21,072 bases of DNA from Candidatus Fraserbacteria bacterium RBG_16_55_9 (GTDB taxonomy: Bacteria; Bipolaricaulota; Bipolaricaulia; RBG-16-55-9): positions 1,262 to 22,333 of the forward strand of contig MFGX01000047.1 in the NCBI GenBank assembly GCA_001778455.1. Direction: 5' to 3'. Below, piece after piece: positions 8,237 to 18,853 of the stretch; position 1 is the first letter of the stretch; the number at the start of each line of letters is the position of its first letter. The notes under the pieces are model-generated. The model was not told the origin of the DNA and ran no database searches. It saw only the letters and a list, made by a program, of their open reading frames with translations. A program made the translations under genes and the position numbers.

Positions 8237-9388
8237 TTACCGCCCTTTCCCCAGAAAGTCTTTTATGGAGCGCAGGATGTCCTCTCGCCCCGCGATGATG
8301 GAGCTCATCCACCGCCCATCTTGTCCCAAGTGCTCTTCGAGTTTCACAAGATGTAGGCCGGGCGAACGACGACCCAGAGTGACTTGTCCGTAGCAGAAGA
8401 TGTTGCAGCAGGGGAGCAGTGCGTTTCGAAGAAGCGGCACGCAGAAATTCTCCGTATCCCCGATCCAGTTTTCCCCGTCAGAAAAGTGAAACGGATAGAT
8501 GTTCCATTGATCCGGAGAGTAGCGACGCTCAATGATCTTCGCGCACAGTTCATACGCGCTGGAGATGCGCGTGCCGCCGCCGGTCGAGAGTTCATAAAAC
8601 TCCTTTTCGTCGACCTCTTGAGCTTCGTAATCGTGCAGAAGGTAGACTCGCTCCACGTTGTCGTAGTGAGTTCGTAGCCAGATATCGATCCAGTAATTCT
8701 CTTGTCGAATGATCTCTGTCTTTTCGCCGCTCATGGAACCTGAGGCATCGCGCATAAAAACAATGACGGCGTTGGTCTGTGGCTCCGGCTCCGGCTCGCT
8801 GTGAAGATAGCGCTTGTCCTCCTTAATGGGAGTGACAATCAGAGGAGGGCACAACGCCGCAGGGATTTTTCCTATACCGGGCAAGGCACCCTTACCCGAT
8901 TCATTCAGTAGGAACTGGCGCTTCAGGCCCTCGCGGTAGGCCCGCCGCTTCATCAGCAGCGTCTCAGGCCCGATGACGGAGACATCGGTATAGTCCTCGC
9001 CGCCCTGAAGAAAGCGGCGTTCTCCCTTGGGCTGAATCCTCGGCAGCTCCAACTCCTCACCTAAGATCTCGGCAAGCTCCCAGAGTTCGATCTCGACTTC
9101 TGGGAAATGAGCACCTCCACCCTGCCCGGGCTGCCCCCACGGATCTCTATTCTCACCCACTCGGACGGGTTGACCGAGTTCCCCATCCCCGGAGCCGATG
9201 CCTCCTGCATTGCGCGGATCGTAACGAAATTCTGGAATGCGAATGCTCTTGATGGGGATCTTGACGATGTCTTTGCCTCGTTGGCCAACGATCTCCCCGC
9301 TCTCAATCAGATCCTTGAGGTTCTTACGGATCTCGCCTCGGACGATCCGCTTGTAGCGCTCCAGGTCCTTTCGGATCCGCTTGGGCAT
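8237..9388 (-). CDS. yeaH: YeaH/YhbH family protein (DUF444, VWA-like)
   Basis: A 383-residue DUF444 protein, middle gene of the prkA operon. The N-terminal half is basic and variable, with a Gly-rich linker (about 60-93). The C-terminal half is a von Willebrand A-like fold with the MIDAS motif DASGS (Asp214, Ser216, Ser218), a downstream STGGGTRISSA loop and FHFSDGENW. The start is 12 bases after the prkA stop with only a weak ribosome site, suggesting translation by coupling. Relatives work with the PrkA/YeaG kinase in starvation and stress responses; the mechanism is not known. Length and motifs are normal for the family. Confidence 0.93.
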   Translation of the reverse strand: MPKRIRKDLERYKRIVRGEIRKNLKDLIESGEIVGQRGKDIVKIPIKSIRIPEFRYDPRNAGGIGSGDGELGQPVRVGENRDPWGQPGQGGGAHFPEVEIELWELAEILGEELELPRIQPKGERRFLQGGEDYTDVSVIGPETLLMKRRAYREGLKRQFLLNESGKGALPGIGKIPAALCPPLIVTPIKEDKRYLHSEPEPEPQTNAVIVFMRDASGSMSGEKTEIIRQENYWIDIWLRTHYDNVERVYLLHDYEAQEVDEKEFYELSTGGGTRISSAYELCAKIIERRYSPDQWNIYPFHFSDGENWIGDTENFCVPLLRNALLPCCNIFCYGQVTLGRRSPGLHLVKLEEHLGQDGRWMSSIIAGREDILRSIKDFLGKGR

Positions 9389-9400
9389 ATAGAAAACTTA

Positions 9401-11503
9401 CTATCGCTCTCGCCGTTGGAGCTCTTCGCGTGCGACTTCGGCTCCGGCGTGGTCAATCACGTTCTCCGCGCAGACATCGCAGTAGCCAAATTCGCTCTTT
9501 AAGCGCTCGATCCACGACCCCTTGCGCCTCTTGTGCTCGGGGTCGGTCGACTTGTCCGAGACCATCGCCGAGAAGTTGATGTTATGCTTCTTGTCCTCCC
9601 AGAGCTTCTTCTCCATGGCGCGTCGCAGCCGATCGTTGTCCTCGGGATTGAACGACTCTCCCTTGCGGGCCCGCTCCGAGATCCAGTTGGCAATCTCCTG
9701 CCGGAAATCGTCCTTCTGAGCCTCGGTGATCCCGATTTGCTTTTCCATCGTCCGCATGAATTCCTCATCGGGTTCCTTCTCCTCGCCGGTGTACTTGTCT
9801 TCGACCTTCTCATCGTTGAGATAGGCCATCACATGATCGAGGAACTTCTGACCCACTTCTTGCAGCTCTCTGGGATCGTGAGAGATGACTCGCCGGACTT
9901 CCTCTTGTGAGATTTCCGAGAGTTCGTCGCGCACGATCTCGAGGAGTTCTTTGTACTCGTCGAGATGGTTCTCATCCATCGCCGAATTGTGGCGTAGATT
10001 GTCTTCGAGCATCGCCAGCACGCGATAGGGGTTGATGCACCCTTCCCGGTCGTTGACAAAGGCTTTACTGATCATGTCGATGACGTAGCGGGGGCTGACG
10101 CCAAAGAATCCCTCTTCGCGCGCTTCTTCTCTCAGTTTCTGCAGATCGACCGTTCGATTGGGGATCGATTCGCCGTCGTAGAGTTTGGCCTTCTGCAATA
10201 GAGTCACATCGCCGCCCGGATCTTCCATGCGCGTGAGGATCGCCCAGAGCGCGGCCATCTCCAACGTGTGAGGTGCGATGTGCTTGCCCCCTACTCGTGG
10301 GCCCTGGAAGAATTTTTCATAGATCTTTCTCTCGTCGGACTTCCTCAGCACGTAGGGGATATCGACCTTGCGGGTGCGATCGTTGAACGCTTCCATCTTC
10401 TCGTTGGCTTTGACCCGCTTGTATTCTGGGTTATTGGTTCGCCCCAGGATGACCGTATCGATGCAGATTCTCGGGTTCTTCTTCGGCTTGATCACGTGCT
10501 CTTGGGTGGCATGCAAGAAGTCGTACAGAAACTCCTCTTGGAGCTTGAGGAGCTCTTCGCCATCGAAGAGGCCGCGGTTGGCCACGCACAATTCCCCATC
10601 GTAGTTGAACGCGCGCGGATCGGAGTCGGAACCGTAGACTTGCACGAGCCTCCAGTTCATCCCCCCGGTAAGCTCTTCTTCATCTTGGTTCTTCTTGTCC
10701 TTGGGCTCAAAGGTGGCGATTCCCCGACGATCTGGTTCGCTCAGCATGAGTCGACGAACTGTGATGTGTTTGAGGATCGACTCGAGATCGTCGTCATAGT
10801 GCTTCATCAAACGGTTGAAATAGAAGCGGCACTTGGGGCAGAGCTCACCCTCGACATCCAACTCGTACTGTGCTTGATATTGTTCCTTAAAGATCTGGTT
10901 GAGCGAGACGAGCAGCTCTCGTCGGTCGACCTGGGGAAACAGCTTCAGAGGCTCTTCAAAGATCGGGCAGGGCACAATGCCCAGGGGCTCATCGTTGAAA
11001 TTGCTCACATCCCATTCAAACGTGTAGAGTCGGCCGTCGTCGGTCCGGGAGTACTCCTCCAGACCGCGGCGGAGCAGCCTTCCGATGGTGGACTTGGCGG
11101 TGGCTACCGGCCCATGCAGGAGGATGATGCGACGGTCGGGGCCCAGGCCTTTGGCAGCGCCCTCGAAGATGTCCACGACGTTCTTGAGCGCCTCATCGAT
11201 CCCGTAGATGGCGTCTTCTCCCTCACCGAAGGGATCGTCGAAGAAGCGATAGTGGGTGATCTCCTTGCCATCTCTCTTGTAGGAATGGGTGCCGTGGCTG
11301 ATGATCATATCGTAGAGCCGTTGGTAGGAGCTGCGGATCAGCCGCGGGTCCTCTCGGATCATCTCCAAATACTCATCGAACCGGATCGCCTTGTACTTAT
11401 CGCGGACTTGCTCTTTCTTGAGCTTAAGCGCGATCTCACGAACAGCGTGAACCATCGTCCGCTCACCTCCTCGTCGCTGCTCTCGTGCTTCTCTGTCTGC
11501 CAT
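9401..11503 (-). CDS. prkA: PrkA family serine protein kinase (YeaG-like)
   Basis: A 700-residue PrkA/YeaG protein: an AAA-like ATPase domain with P-loop LLHGPVATAKST (about 128-139), then a PrkA C-terminal kinase-like region. The P-loop has Ala in place of the usual second Gly (ATAK). Cys pairs occur at GELCPKCRF and near the C terminus at YCDVCAEN, which could bind metal. It heads the prkA-yeaH-spoVR operon. Two in-frame starts are good. ATG at 11503 has GAGGAGG at short spacing and fits the predicted transcription start. ATG at 11455 is preceded by AGGAGGTGA (11463-11471), a full anti-SD match seven bases upstream, and would drop a charged, non-conserved 16-residue leader. Relatives are nutrient-limitation stress kinases. 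Confidence 0.93.
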   Translation of the reverse strand: MADREAREQRRGGERTMVHAVREIALKLKKEQVRDKYKAIRFDEYLEMIREDPRLIRSSYQRLYDMIISHGTHSYKRDGKEITHYRFFDDPFGEGEDAIYGIDEALKNVVDIFEGAAKGLGPDRRIILLHGPVATAKSTIGRLLRRGLEEYSRTDDGRLYTFEWDVSNFNDEPLGIVPCPIFEEPLKLFPQVDRRELLVSLNQIFKEQYQAQYELDVEGELCPKCRFYFNRLMKHYDDDLESILKHITVRRLMLSEPDRRGIATFEPKDKKNQDEEELTGGMNWRLVQVYGSDSDPRAFNYDGELCVANRGLFDGEELLKLQEEFLYDFLHATQEHVIKPKKNPRICIDTVILGRTNNPEYKRVKANEKMEAFNDRTRKVDIPYVLRKSDERKIYEKFFQGPRVGGKHIAPHTLEMAALWAILTRMEDPGGDVTLLQKAKLYDGESIPNRTVDLQKLREEAREEGFFGVSPRYVIDMISKAFVNDREGCINPYRVLAMLEDNLRHNSAMDENHLDEYKELLEIVRDELSEISQEEVRRVISHDPRELQEVGQKFLDHVMAYLNDEKVEDKYTGEEKEPDEEFMRTMEKQIGITEAQKDDFRQEIANWISERARKGESFNPEDNDRLRRAMEKKLWEDKKHNINFSAMVSDKSTDPEHKRRKGSWIERLKSEFGYCDVCAENVIDHAGAEVAREELQRRER

Positions 11504-11532
11504 GCTGTCCTCCTCGCTCCATTCGTTGTCCC

Positions 11533-11541
11533 ATTATAACA
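11533..11541 (-). promoter_or_regulatory. Extended -10 promoter of the prkA operon
   Basis: The minus strand reads TGTTATAAT, a perfect -10 hexamer with the TGn extension. No strong -35 is found 17 bases upstream (GATAAG), as is usual for extended -10 promoters. The expected transcription start is near 11526, giving about 23 bases of leader before the first ATG. Confidence 0.65.
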
Positions 11542-11679
11542 CGCTTTTCACGTTTCTTATCCGCGACTCGCGAAGCTGACTGTTGTCCGTTCCTCTCGCC
11601 TTTTCGTCGTATTCATCGGCATCATGTACTCGTAAACACGGCCAAAGTTTCTCAGCGGATGTGGATCCGATGTCCCCTC

Positions 11680-11708
11680 TTGACTTGTGCCAGGCAAAAG
11701 ACTACAAA
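11680..11708 (+). promoter_or_regulatory. Predicted promoter of the LCP-rsfS operon
   Basis: TTGACT (11680-11685) and TACAAA (11703-11708) are 17 bases apart. Transcription would start near 11715, which excludes the longer open-frame starts upstream and supports a start at 11723-11729. It lies divergently from the prkA promoter in a shared intergenic region of about 180 bases that holds nothing else I recognise. Confidence 0.5.
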
Positions 11709-11728
11709 TGGGCAGAGAGGGGATGAGC

Positions 11729-12982
11729 GTGAGGAACAAGCTTTTCTTGCTGGTCATCTTGGCTGTCTTCGTCCTGGGGGGACTGGCCGTCGCCTGGTGG
11801 TATCAAGAGGGTGGGCCCGTCCGTGGAAAGGGTGCAAACGAGTACGTCTTGATCTTGGGGTTGGATAACTTCGGTGAGAGCCAGCGGACCGACACCATCT
11901 TGGTGGCCAAGCTCGCGAACCAACAGATCAAACTGCTCTCCGTTCCGCGCGATCTACAAATCAAATTCTCCAATGGCGAGCTCGGCAAGATCAACGCCGC
12001 CTACGGGCGAGGCCATGTCGAACTGACGCGCCAGATCGTTTCGGATCTCTTGGGGATTCCCATCTACTGGTACGCCGTGGTGAACTATCAGGGCTTCACC
12101 CAATTCATCGACGCCATCGGCGGAGTCACCGTCAATGTGGAGAAGCCCTTGCGCTACGACGATGATAAACAGAGCCTCCATATCAATCTAGCTCAAGGGA
12201 CACAGACGCTCAACGGCTCACAGGCCTTGGACTTCTGGCGCTATCGAGATTCGGCAACCGGCGAAGACCTCGGGCGCATTCGACGCCAGCAGGGGTTCAT
12301 CCAGGCCTTATCCCAGAAGCTCGCACAAGTCCAAGCCACTCAAGTGAAGAAGCTGGTGGAGACGACGCTCCCGAATATCCAGACGAATATGGCTGCCGTA
12401 GACGCCTATCGCCTGGTGGATCGTCTCCAGAAACTTAGACCAGAAGACCTTCAAGTCGCGACGCTCCCCGGCCAAGTTGCACCGATCGATGGAGTGAGCT
12501 ACTTCCGTGCCGAACCCGTGGAGACGGCGGCGCTCGTTTCCGAGTTTTTCCAAGGACGAGAGGTCTTGACGAATCGAGACGTACGAGTCATCGTCCTAAA
12601 CGGCTACCCAGACGAGGTGAAGCGACAGGGCCTGGCGAAGAAGGTGAGCGATCTCTTGAAAGCTCAGGGTTTTCAGGTCGTCGCATACTGGAATGCCGAT
12701 ACGTTTGATTATCCCCAGAGCTATCTCATCAACGTGAGCGGCGCTAAAGATAAGACGCAACGCTTGGCCACGGCGCTCAAGGTGCCTCTTACGGCCGTGA
12801 CCTCCGCGGAATTCACGGCAGCGACTCAGCAGCGCTTTGGAGAGGACCGTCTGCCGATGATCCAGAAGATGCTCACGACGACCGCCGTGCCTCCGGACAA
12901 CCGCAGCGTGGAGTTGAGCGAGGCCGACTTGGTGCTTATCCTAGGGGACGGATTTTCTATTGCAGGGGGAGAATCGAACTGA
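11729..12982 (+). CDS. LytR-CpsA-Psr (LCP) family protein with LytR C-terminal domain
   Basis: A membrane-anchored envelope enzyme of about 417 residues. A basic start (MRNK) is followed by one transmembrane helix, then the LCP domain with NEYVLILGLDN, the QRTDTIL motif and LLSVPRDLQI; these Arg/Asp residues bind the polyprenyl-phosphate head in known members. Later family elements include KINAAYGRG, FIDAIGGVTVNVE and LNGSQALDFWRYR. A LytR_C-type domain follows, from DVRVIVLNGYPDEVKRQGLA. LCP proteins transfer polymers from lipid carriers to the cell wall. GTG at 11729 is chosen because GAGAGG lies eight bases upstream; ATG at 11723 is possible, and earlier starts precede the promoter's predicted start site. 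It overlaps rsfS by four bases. Confidence 0.9.
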   Translation: MRNKLFLLVILAVFVLGGLAVAWWYQEGGPVRGKGANEYVLILGLDNFGESQRTDTILVAKLANQQIKLLSVPRDLQIKFSNGELGKINAAYGRGHVELTRQIVSDLLGIPIYWYAVVNYQGFTQFIDAIGGVTVNVEKPLRYDDDKQSLHINLAQGTQTLNGSQALDFWRYRDSATGEDLGRIRRQQGFIQALSQKLAQVQATQVKKLVETTLPNIQTNMAAVDAYRLVDRLQKLRPEDLQVATLPGQVAPIDGVSYFRAEPVETAALVSEFFQGREVLTNRDVRVIVLNGYPDEVKRQGLAKKVSDLLKAQGFQVVAYWNADTFDYPQSYLINVSGAKDKTQRLATALKVPLTAVTSAEFTAATQQRFGEDRLPMIQKMLTTTAVPPDNRSVELSEADLVLILGDGFSIAGGESN

Positions 12983-13320
12983 CTGCGAGCGAAGAGACTG
13001 TAGGCCAGATCCTCCAGCTGATCGAGGAGAAGAAGGGCGAGCAGACGGTCGTCTTGGATCTGGAAGATGCCCCATGGGGAACGGATTTCTTTGTCCTCAC
13101 CGGGGCGGACAACCCCAAACAGCTGCGCGCGATTGCGGAGAACATTCGAAAGGGGTTGGACGCAGAACCCTTTGCGGTGGAGGGATTGAACTCCAAGACG
13201 TGGATCGTGCTCGATTACGGTGACGTGATTGTACACGTGCTGGATCGTCGCGCTCGCCAGTTCTATGACCTCGAAGGACTGTGGGACGAAAGGGTCATAG
13301 AAGCCGCAGGGGATCGCTAG
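12979..13320 (+). CDS. rsfS: Ribosome silencing factor RsfS, probable CTG start
   Basis: RsfS binds ribosomal protein uL14 and blocks subunit joining when nutrients are short. The family core is clear: GQILQLIEEKKGEQ, VVLDLEDAPWGTDFFVLTGA, QLRAIAENI, then WIVLDYGDVIVHVLDRRARQFYDLEGLW. No ATG, GTG or TTG can supply the N-terminal helix; the first such codon (TTG at 13054) would cut off about 25 conserved-region residues. CTG at 12979 overlaps the LCP stop (CTGA) and has AGGGGGAG about eight bases upstream, giving 113 residues, a normal length. ATC (12973) or ATT (12952) are less likely alternatives. It is translationally coupled to the LCP gene, and the 23S promoter follows 79 bases after the stop. 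Confidence 0.88.
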   Translation: MTASEETVGQILQLIEEKKGEQTVVLDLEDAPWGTDFFVLTGADNPKQLRAIAENIRKGLDAEPFAVEGLNSKTWIVLDYGDVIVHVLDRRARQFYDLEGLWDERVIEAAGDR

Positions 13321-13398
13321 AATCGCCTGCCGCTTGCATCGTGACCTGGCTCGTGATAAGATAGCCAAGATCGTCTCAAGTTCCAATCCATGCGATCC

Positions 13399-13427
13399 TT
13401 GACAGCCCGGGATGATTGTGGTATACT
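13399..13427 (+). promoter_or_regulatory. rRNA promoter upstream of 23S
   Basis: TTGACA (13399-13404), a 17-base spacer and TATACT (13422-13427): a perfect -35 and a five-of-six -10 at ideal spacing. The start site would be near 13434. A small CCCCT/AGGGG hairpin (13452-13472) lies in the leader before the 23S processing stem. This makes the 23S-5S unit independent of any 16S gene. Confidence 0.8.
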
Positions 13428-13474
13428 TTCTGGTTGCCAAGTCGACACACACCCCTCAAACACATCCAGGGGAT

Positions 13475-13511
13475 GGTTTGGTCATTGAAATGTGAATAGA
13501 GTGGAGAAATC

Positions 13512-13519
<8 letters not shown>
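13475..13519 (+). other. 5' arm of the 23S processing stem
   Basis: This arm (GGTTTGGTCA ... GTGAATAGAGTGGA ... CGCGCAAGC) pairs almost throughout with 16531-16570. It forms the long helix that brackets 23S precursors and is the usual RNase III target. It overlaps the first few bases of mature 23S. Confidence 0.8.
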
Positions 13520-16530
<3,011 letters not shown>

Positions 16531-16540
<10 letters not shown>

Positions 16541-16570
16541 TCCACTCTATTCACTTTGAGTGACCAAGCC
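16531..16570 (+). other. 3' arm of the 23S processing stem
   Basis: Complement of 13475-13519 (GCTTGTGCGAT, CCACTCTATTCAC, TGACCAAGCC). Together they close the 23S precursor. The 23S-5S spacer that follows (16571-16613) has a small CTCCCC/GGGG hairpin and no tRNA. Confidence 0.8.
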
Positions 16571-16613
16571 TCCCCAAGAGGGGCAGGTCACAGAGCACTG
16601 GAGATGAGAAGAT

Positions 16614-16733
16614 TCCAGGTGGCCCGATGGCGGAGGGGAAACACCCGGAACCATTCCGAACCCGGCAGTTAAGCCCTCCTGCGCCGATGGTAGTGGTCTT
16701 GTAAGGGACCGCAAGAGTAGGTCGCTGCCTGGA
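16614..16733 (+). rRNA. rrf: 5S ribosomal RNA
   Basis: A 120-base 5S gene. The terminal stem TCCAGG/CCTGGA closes it; inside are CCATTCCGAACCCGGCAGTTAAG and CGCCGATGGTAGTG, both diagnostic of 5S. A T-rich run (CTTTTTCTTTTC) follows directly and may act as the terminator of the rRNA unit. Its 3' 74 bases are repeated at 18769-18842. Confidence 0.95.
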
Positions 16734-16867
16734 TCTTTTTCTTTTCTAACTCACTGCTTGACATTGGAGGTGTCTGGGCACAGGATACACGATGTCTCCC
16801 TTGTGGGTATGTTGCTACGTCACCGCAGGCAGCAGTACAATCACTGAGTGAACTTGACCTAGGTACT

Positions 16868-17998
16868 ATGACTCTTGATAGACTCGTTTCGCATATCCAA
16901 ACTCATTTCGGTGATTTCACAGGCCTTCAAGACCTAGTTCAGCCAAGACCTGATCCGAACGATGCTCGAAGTTTGCCTGAGATCACTCGCCCCCCGTTGC
17001 CTCCATGGCTAAACCAGCCAGAACCAGGGTCGCTTCTCCCGGCGGACCAAGTCAACCCATGGATAATCGAAGCTGAGGTCTTAACACCTAGTCCCCCTTC
17101 TGGAGTTGACCAGTGGGGCGCCGATGTGCTCGCTTTCTATCTTCCATTTCATTTCTATCGGCAAAATTGGGGAATTTATCTGCGTGCATCTGGCGTGATT
17201 TACTTAGCTTGCGTCATCAAAGGTACTGAGAAACGACACGGTTGGTACTCGTTAAAAAGACTCGCTTCGAATCATCCTCCTTATGCCAACCTTAAGCCAG
17301 GCGATGAAAGGTTTCTGCATCTCGCTGAGCTTTTTTTATGGGAACATGAAGCGTTTCACTTCGCCTCGGAAATCGCTGCATCTCGCTCAGAGTTTATTGC
17401 AAAGGCTCCCGTTTACAAGACCTACTTTTCGGATCGTTGCGCCACGGCTCATGAAGAGGCACTTGCTAATGCGCAAGCTGTAACGCATGGCATGAAGAAG
17501 CAACCTAGCGCCATACAGAAGCGTCTATACGCATGGATGAGAGGACAAGGCCCGGGTTACCGCAACTTCGACCAATGGGTTTCCGTGCAGACCTGCTTCG
17601 AAGGCCTATCCCGCGCGGTCGAGTTTATGATCACCTGCATCCCTCCGTCGCGAAGTTCTCCAATCATTGGAGAGTTCCTATTTCGCGGAAGCCGTGGATA
17701 TTCTGCGCCTACCTGGCTACTAGATGATGCGACGCAGGGGGCAGTTGGAATTCTTCGTCCTCTTCCCAAAGCTTTCGGTTTACGGGTACTCACCCACTCA
17801 AATGATCACCCCCCGCCCCACATACACATCGAACGACCTCCCGGACGGCCAGCAGCTCGTTATCTCTGGCCACAATTGGCACCGTATAAAGGTGACCGTC
17901 ACTTGTCCAAGACGGTCTTTAAGGACCTCCAACGATACATCGAGATCTACGGTAGAGAAATCGACAGCCAAATCCAGCGAATCTATAGTAGCGAGTGA
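16868..17998 (+). CDS. Unrecognised protein with HExxH motif and DUF4160-like C terminus
   Basis: A 376-residue protein that I cannot assign to a named family. Residues 80-205 look like a zincin-type core: LAELFLWEHEAFHFASEIAA has HEAFH (160-164) in an amphipathic helix, and HEEALANAQAV (195-205) offers a Glu as third metal ligand. The C-terminal 305-372 region, with THSNDHPPPHIHIE, resembles DUF4160, a small domain usually encoded alone beside an antitoxin-like partner. There is no signal peptide, so it is probably cytoplasmic. The ribosome site is weak (AGG five bases before ATG). Codon use looks more AT-rich than in the genes to the left. It lies alone between the 5S gene and a toxin-antitoxin pair on the opposite strand. 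It could be a toxin, a phage or abortive-infection type protein, or a metallopeptidase; all are guesses. Confidence 0.75.
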   Translation: MTLDRLVSHIQTHFGDFTGLQDLVQPRPDPNDARSLPEITRPPLPPWLNQPEPGSLLPADQVNPWIIEAEVLTPSPPSGVDQWGADVLAFYLPFHFYRQNWGIYLRASGVIYLACVIKGTEKRHGWYSLKRLASNHPPYANLKPGDERFLHLAELFLWEHEAFHFASEIAASRSEFIAKAPVYKTYFSDRCATAHEEALANAQAVTHGMKKQPSAIQKRLYAWMRGQGPGYRNFDQWVSVQTCFEGLSRAVEFMITCIPPSRSSPIIGEFLFRGSRGYSAPTWLLDDATQGAVGILRPLPKAFGLRVLTHSNDHPPPHIHIERPPGRPAARYLWPQLAPYKGDRHLSKTVFKDLQRYIEIYGREIDSQIQRIYSSE

Positions 17999-18088
17999 AA
18001 CCTGAGAGAGTGCTACAACCTGAACTTCTCGCACTCAGTTGGCAACCGACTGTAGATCCATCTTTCCTGAATGTAAAGGCCCGGGCTG

Positions 18089-18175
18089 TTACTTTTTCGT
18101 GTTGGGCAACTTGGCAGGCATTGTCTTCAGCCCATACTGCCGGAAGTGACAGTCAAACGTGAAGACCGCCATCAT
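18089..18175 (-). pseudogene. PIN-domain (VapC-like) C-terminal remnant, copy 1
   Basis: An open frame of 28 codons reading MMAVFTFDCHFRQYGLKTMP and on to a stop. The FTFDxHFxQYG pattern is the final strand and helix of PIN-domain toxins. The rest of the domain is missing. Its first codons overlap the stop of the RelE-like toxin gene (CGATGATGG), suggesting a deletion junction. The same fragment recurs at 20742-20846. Confidence 0.6.
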
Positions 18176-18465
18176 CGGATGCGCTGGCGCAAGCGCTCAT
18201 AGTAACCTTCCCGAGAACCAACCATGATCAACACAACACTCTTGGTTGCCTCTACCACTCGGTAGGTAATCCGATATTCTGTGCCCTGAAAGGAGAGCAC
18301 ATATTTTCGCATACCCCGAAACTCTCCCTTGAGGAAGGAAGCTTCATGTGGAGCCTTCTGGATAGCAGGGAAGTGTTGGAATAGAAGCCCTTCTTGGAGT
18401 TGGGGCGAGAGCCTGCGGAAGTCTTTTTGTACAGCGTTTGGGATAATCAGCTCGTAGGCTGTCAC
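18172..18465 (-). CDS. RelE/ParE superfamily toxin
   Basis: A 97-residue basic protein with the RelE/ParE layout: YELIIPNAVQKDFRRLSPQ (strand then helices), FLKGEFRGMRKYVLSF, then EYRITYRVVEATKSVVLIMVG and a C-terminal YYERLRQRIR. RelE relatives cut mRNA on the ribosome and ParE relatives inhibit gyrase; the sequence alone does not decide between them. The start is GTG, overlapping the antitoxin stop by four bases (GTGA), the standard coupled arrangement. The gene appears intact. The two-gene unit lies inside the 5S-flanked segment. Confidence 0.85.
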   Translation of the reverse strand: MTAYELIIPNAVQKDFRRLSPQLQEGLLFQHFPAIQKAPHEASFLKGEFRGMRKYVLSFQGTEYRITYRVVEATKSVVLIMVGSREGYYERLRQRIR

Positions 18466-18701
18466 TTAGCTTTAGCTCGTCTCTTACCCCATCGTGCTTG
18501 CAACTCCGTCAAAGTGGCAAATTTACCTGCACGAAGTTCGGAAGCGACTTGGCGGTCGCGTTCGACCAGCATCCTCAGGATGCGCGGATCCTCCATCCAA
18601 TCTTCTTCCGTTGCTCCCATTACTTGGCTCAGTAGCGCCTCCACCTGCTCTGCAGTGAGGTGCAGTGTGACTGGAATTGTCTGTGCCTTATGCTTGGACA
18701 T
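18462..18701 (-). CDS. Antitoxin of the RelE/ParE pair
   Basis: A 79-residue protein beginning MSKHKAQTIPVTLHLTAEQVE, with a charged, Lys/Arg-rich C terminus (ARWGKRRAKAK). Its position directly upstream of the toxin and the four-base overlap identify its role; the family is not one I can name. ATG at 18701 is preferred over the earlier in-frame GTG (18731) because AGAGGTGG lies eight bases before it. It should neutralise the toxin and probably represses its own promoter. Confidence 0.75.
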   Translation of the reverse strand: MSKHKAQTIPVTLHLTAEQVEALLSQVMGATEEDWMEDPRILRMLVERDRQVASELRAGKFATLTELQARWGKRRAKAK

Positions 18702-18725
18702 AAGATGCCACCTCTGGGACATATG

Positions 18726-18751
18726 TTGCACGATCGATGCTTATTGTGCAA
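18726..18751 (-). promoter_or_regulatory. Inverted repeat, candidate operator/promoter of the toxin-antitoxin pair
   Basis: TTGCAC and GTGCAA half-sites are separated by 14 bases, about 25 bases upstream of the antitoxin ATG. The distal half-site can also serve as a -35 (TTGCAC) with CAACAT 17 bases on, so a repressor bound here would cover the promoter. Position and symmetry are seen; the function is inferred. Confidence 0.4.
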
Positions 18752-18768
18752 GGCATAGGAGGCGCACC

Positions 18769-18842
18769 ACCCGGCAGTTAAGCCCTCCTGCACCGATGGT
18801 AGTGGTCTTGTAAGGGACCGCAAGAGTAGGTCGCTGCCTTGA
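18769..18842 (+). pseudogene. 5S rRNA 3' fragment (direct repeat of 16660-16733)
   Basis: It starts ACCCGGCAGTTAAGCCCTCC and runs to the end of 5S. By hand count it matches the 3' 74 bases of the complete 5S gene at 72 positions, offset by 2109 bases. The T-rich tail after 5S also continues here (GATCTTTTCTCTTCTA). The 5' third of the gene is absent, so this is not a working rRNA gene. Similarity stops abruptly at 18769. Confidence 0.92.
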
Positions 18843-18853
18843 TCTTTTCTCTT

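Noticed and set aside
10268..11539. 423-codon open frame on the plus strand opposite prkA
   Set aside because: A shadow of prkA codon bias. PrkA motifs are clear on the other strand and this frame runs over the prkA promoter.
16571..16613. A tRNA in the 23S-5S spacer
   Set aside because: The spacer is only about 70 bases in all and contains no T-loop or cloverleaf pairing.
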